NCBI GenBank assembly: GCA_048498575.1
Contig: JBEHXS010000126.1
Location: 1-7,767, forward strand
Origin: DASZQY01 sp048498575
GTDB lineage: Bacteria > Pseudomonadota > Alphaproteobacteria > Rhizobiales > Kaistiaceae
Direction: 5' to 3'
Length of the DNA: 7,767 nucleotides
The notes under the pieces were generated by a model. That model was not told where the DNA came from, did no database searches, and worked only from the letters and a program-made list of their open reading frames with translations. Shown piece after piece: positions 6,462 to 7,767 of the stretch; position 1 is the stretch's first letter, and the number at the start of each line of letters is the position of its first letter. A program made the position numbers and the translations under genes.

Positions 6462-6489
6462 GCATCCGCTGCGGCGGGCACGGGAAAGC

Positions 6490-6519
6490 GCGCCGGCCGT
6501 CGCCGGCGCAATCAATTTG
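6490..6519 (+). terminator. Putative rhaDI transcription terminator
   Basis: A perfect 8-bp GC-only stem (GCGCCGGC at 6490-6497, GCCGGCGC at 6502-6509) with a 4-nt CGTC loop lies 28 bp after the rhaI stop. It is followed by AATCAATTTG, an AT-rich but not uniform U-tract. The position between two functionally distinct units supports termination; the weak tail leaves room for partial read-through into the next gene. Confidence 0.55.
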
Positions 6520-6656
6520 CGTCGGCGCCCGTAAAGCGGGAAAAGACAGGCTCGATCCGTGCGCCGGGCGACCTATTCTCCTGCCTCGTGTTTACGAGCA
6601 CCCTCAGCGCGACCGAACCGGATCCGTCGTCCAACGGCAGGGATGCCTTGACCGTA

Positions 6657-7767
6657 ATGACCGTTCGCGAGCGCGCGCTTGTCCGCCCTGTCGCCGAAAC
6701 CGCCGTGGAGCTGCGCCAGCTAAGCAAGCGCTACGGCAGCCGCGTCGTCGTCGACGCGGTGTCGCTCACCGTCGCCAAGGGCGAGTTCCTCGCCATCCTC
6801 GGCCCCTCGGGCAGCGGCAAGACCACGATCATGCGGCTGATCGGCGGCTTCGAGAACCCGGACGGTGGCGCGATCCTCATCGATGGGGAGGACGTAACGT
6901 CGGTCCCGCCCGAGAAGCGCGACGTCAACACCGTCTTCCAGAGCTACGCCCTCTTCCCGCATCTCTCGGTGCTCGACAACGTCGCCTACGGGCCGCGCAT
7001 GCGCGGCGTGCCGCGCGCCGAGCGCATCGCACAGGCGCGGCGGCTGCTCGACCTCGTCCACCTCTCCGAGGCCGCCGACCGCAAGCCGCACCAGCTTTCC
7101 GGCGGCATGCAGCAGCGGGTGGCGCTCGCCCGCGCGCTGGCCAACGAGCCGACGGTGCTCCTCCTCGACGAGCCGCTCGGCGCGCTTGACCGCAAGCTCC
7201 GCGACGAACTCCAGCGCGAGCTTCGCCGCGTGCAGAGCGAGCTCGGCGCGACCTTCCTCTATGTCACACACGACCAGGACGAAGCCTTCGGCATGGCCGA
7301 CCGGCTGGTCATCATGCGCGACGGCCGCTTCGAGCAGGTCGGTACGCCGGCCGAGGTCTATGACCGGCCGGCGAACGCATGGGTCGCGCTCTTCGTCGGC
7401 GCCGGCAATACGATCCCTGCCCGCGTCACCGCGCCGGGCAAGCCGGCGACTCTCGCCTCCGATCTCGGCCCCCTCAGCGCGGCCTTCCTCGCCGACGGCC
7501 TTGCCGCCGGCGACCGGGCGCTGGCGCTCGTCCGCCCGGAGGCCACCGTGTTCGCGCCGCGCACGCCGTCCGAAACGGCAACCGCGCCCAATCGCATCGC
7601 CGCCGAGATCACCGACAGCGTCGCCATCGGCCCCTCGCTCCGGCTCCGCGCCACCACGGCGGGCGGCGTCGAGTTCGAATCGGTGGCGCGGCGCTCGCCC
7701 GATTCATCGGCCGCCGACCTCGCCGCCGGCGATCCGGTTTTCGTGACCTTCGATGCGGCGGCCGTCC
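6657..7767 (+). CDS. ABC transporter ATP-binding protein, PotA/CysA type, partial at right edge
   Basis: ATPase subunit of an ABC importer; 370 codons are present with no stop, so the end is just outside (relatives are commonly 350-380 residues). The nucleotide-binding domain has Walker A GPSGSGKTT at 49-57, Q-loop Gln95 (FQSYALFPHLSV), signature LSGGMQQR at 147-154, Walker B VLLLDEP at 167-173, D-loop GALD at 175-178 and H-loop His205 (VTHDQDEA). After VGTPAEVYDRPAN at 228-240, a TOBE-like regulatory domain fills the rest (LVRPEA at about 290). This architecture is shared by transporters for polyamines, iron, sulfate, aminoethylphosphonate and related solutes; the substrate cannot be told here. 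The first 17 residues precede the usual N-terminus, so the start is uncertain: ATG 6657 was chosen, TTG 6648 has a better-placed AGGGA, and the frame stays open to GTG 6588. It lies 195 bp after rhaI, likely first gene of a separate operon. Confidence 0.93.
   Translation, partial: MTVRERALVRPVAETAVELRQLSKRYGSRVVVDAVSLTVAKGEFLAILGPSGSGKTTIMRLIGGFENPDGGAILIDGEDVTSVPPEKRDVNTVFQSYALFPHLSVLDNVAYGPRMRGVPRAERIAQARRLLDLVHLSEAADRKPHQLSGGMQQRVALARALANEPTVLLLDEPLGALDRKLRDELQRELRRVQSELGATFLYVTHDQDEAFGMADRLVIMRDGRFEQVGTPAEVYDRPANAWVALFVGAGNTIPARVTAPGKPATLASDLGPLSAAFLADGLAAGDRALALVRPEATVFAPRTPSETATAPNRIAAEITDSVAIGPSLRLRATTAGGVEFESVARRSPDSSAADLAAGDPVFVTFDAAAV

Noticed and set aside
5331..6515. A 394-codon minus-strand open frame opposite rhaI
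   Set aside because: Low-complexity antisense product without motifs; the sense strand encodes an intact isomerase with all metal ligands.
6574..6579. TATTCT as a -10 element for the PotA-type gene
   Set aside because: No acceptable -35 hexamer lies 16-18 nt upstream (CTCGAT and neighbours), so it is not called as a promoter.
6588..6656. GTG at 6588 as the start of the PotA-type ATPase
   Set aside because: The frame is open, but no ribosome site precedes it and the added 23 residues are unlike the family N-terminus.
5333..7189. A 618-codon plus-strand open frame spanning rhaI, the gap and the ABC ATPase
   Set aside because: It is out of frame with both real genes, extremely rich in Arg and Ala, and has no domain motifs.
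1..7767. CRISPR arrays, insertion sequences, tRNA or rRNA genes, or a defence or mobile system
   Set aside because: No regularly spaced repeats, transposase motifs, terminal inverted repeats or RNA gene signatures were seen; all long coding stretches are explained by sugar metabolism and transport.

Overview
The window is a high-GC, alphaproteobacterial-looking stretch (order Rhizobiales is most likely, by gene content and order). It carries most of an L-rhamnose uptake and catabolism locus, followed by the start of an unrelated-looking ABC transporter operon. The arrangement matches the rhizobial rhaRST(PQUK) / rhaDI plan known from Rhizobium leguminosarum: two divergent units around a shared regulatory region. 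The assignment rests on protein motifs read by eye; no database search was possible.

Left half, minus strand (read right to left): rhaR, a DeoR-family repressor (2025-2834); rhaS, the periplasmic sugar-binding protein of a CUT2-type importer (980-1969); and rhaT, its tandem ATP-binding subunit, which runs off the left edge (1-872). The permease genes (rhaP, rhaQ), mutarotase (rhaU) and kinase (rhaK) expected in this operon would lie beyond base 1. The rhaS-rhaT gap of 107 bp holds two strong hairpins, and a smaller one covers the rhaR stop codon.

Centre: a 209-bp intergenic region (2835-3043), AT-rich against its surroundings. It holds a long inverted repeat whose arms (2875-2892 and 2949-2966) each carry an outward-facing TTGACA. 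Between the arms lie two exact 11-bp direct repeats 20 bp apart and a third copy of the arm core. This is almost certainly the control region for both operons and is the most interesting non-coding signal here.

Right half, plus strand: rhaD (3044-5137), a fused class II aldolase / short-chain dehydrogenase, and rhaI (5166-6461), a Pseudomonas stutzeri-type L-rhamnose isomerase with a complete metal site. A GC-rich hairpin at 6490-6509 probably ends this unit. From 6657 to the right edge is a nearly complete PotA/CysA-type ABC ATPase, the likely first gene of another importer operon whose substrate cannot be read from the window.

Together: RhaS captures rhamnose in the periplasm, the RhaT-driven transporter imports it, RhaI converts it to L-rhamnulose, and a kinase outside the window phosphorylates an intermediate. 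The RhaD aldolase domain then releases dihydroxyacetone phosphate and L-lactaldehyde, and its dehydrogenase domain probably oxidises the aldehyde to L-lactate. RhaR would shut off both units when the sugar is absent. I see no sign of an undescribed defence, mobile or RNA system; the window looks like a good example of a known pathway.
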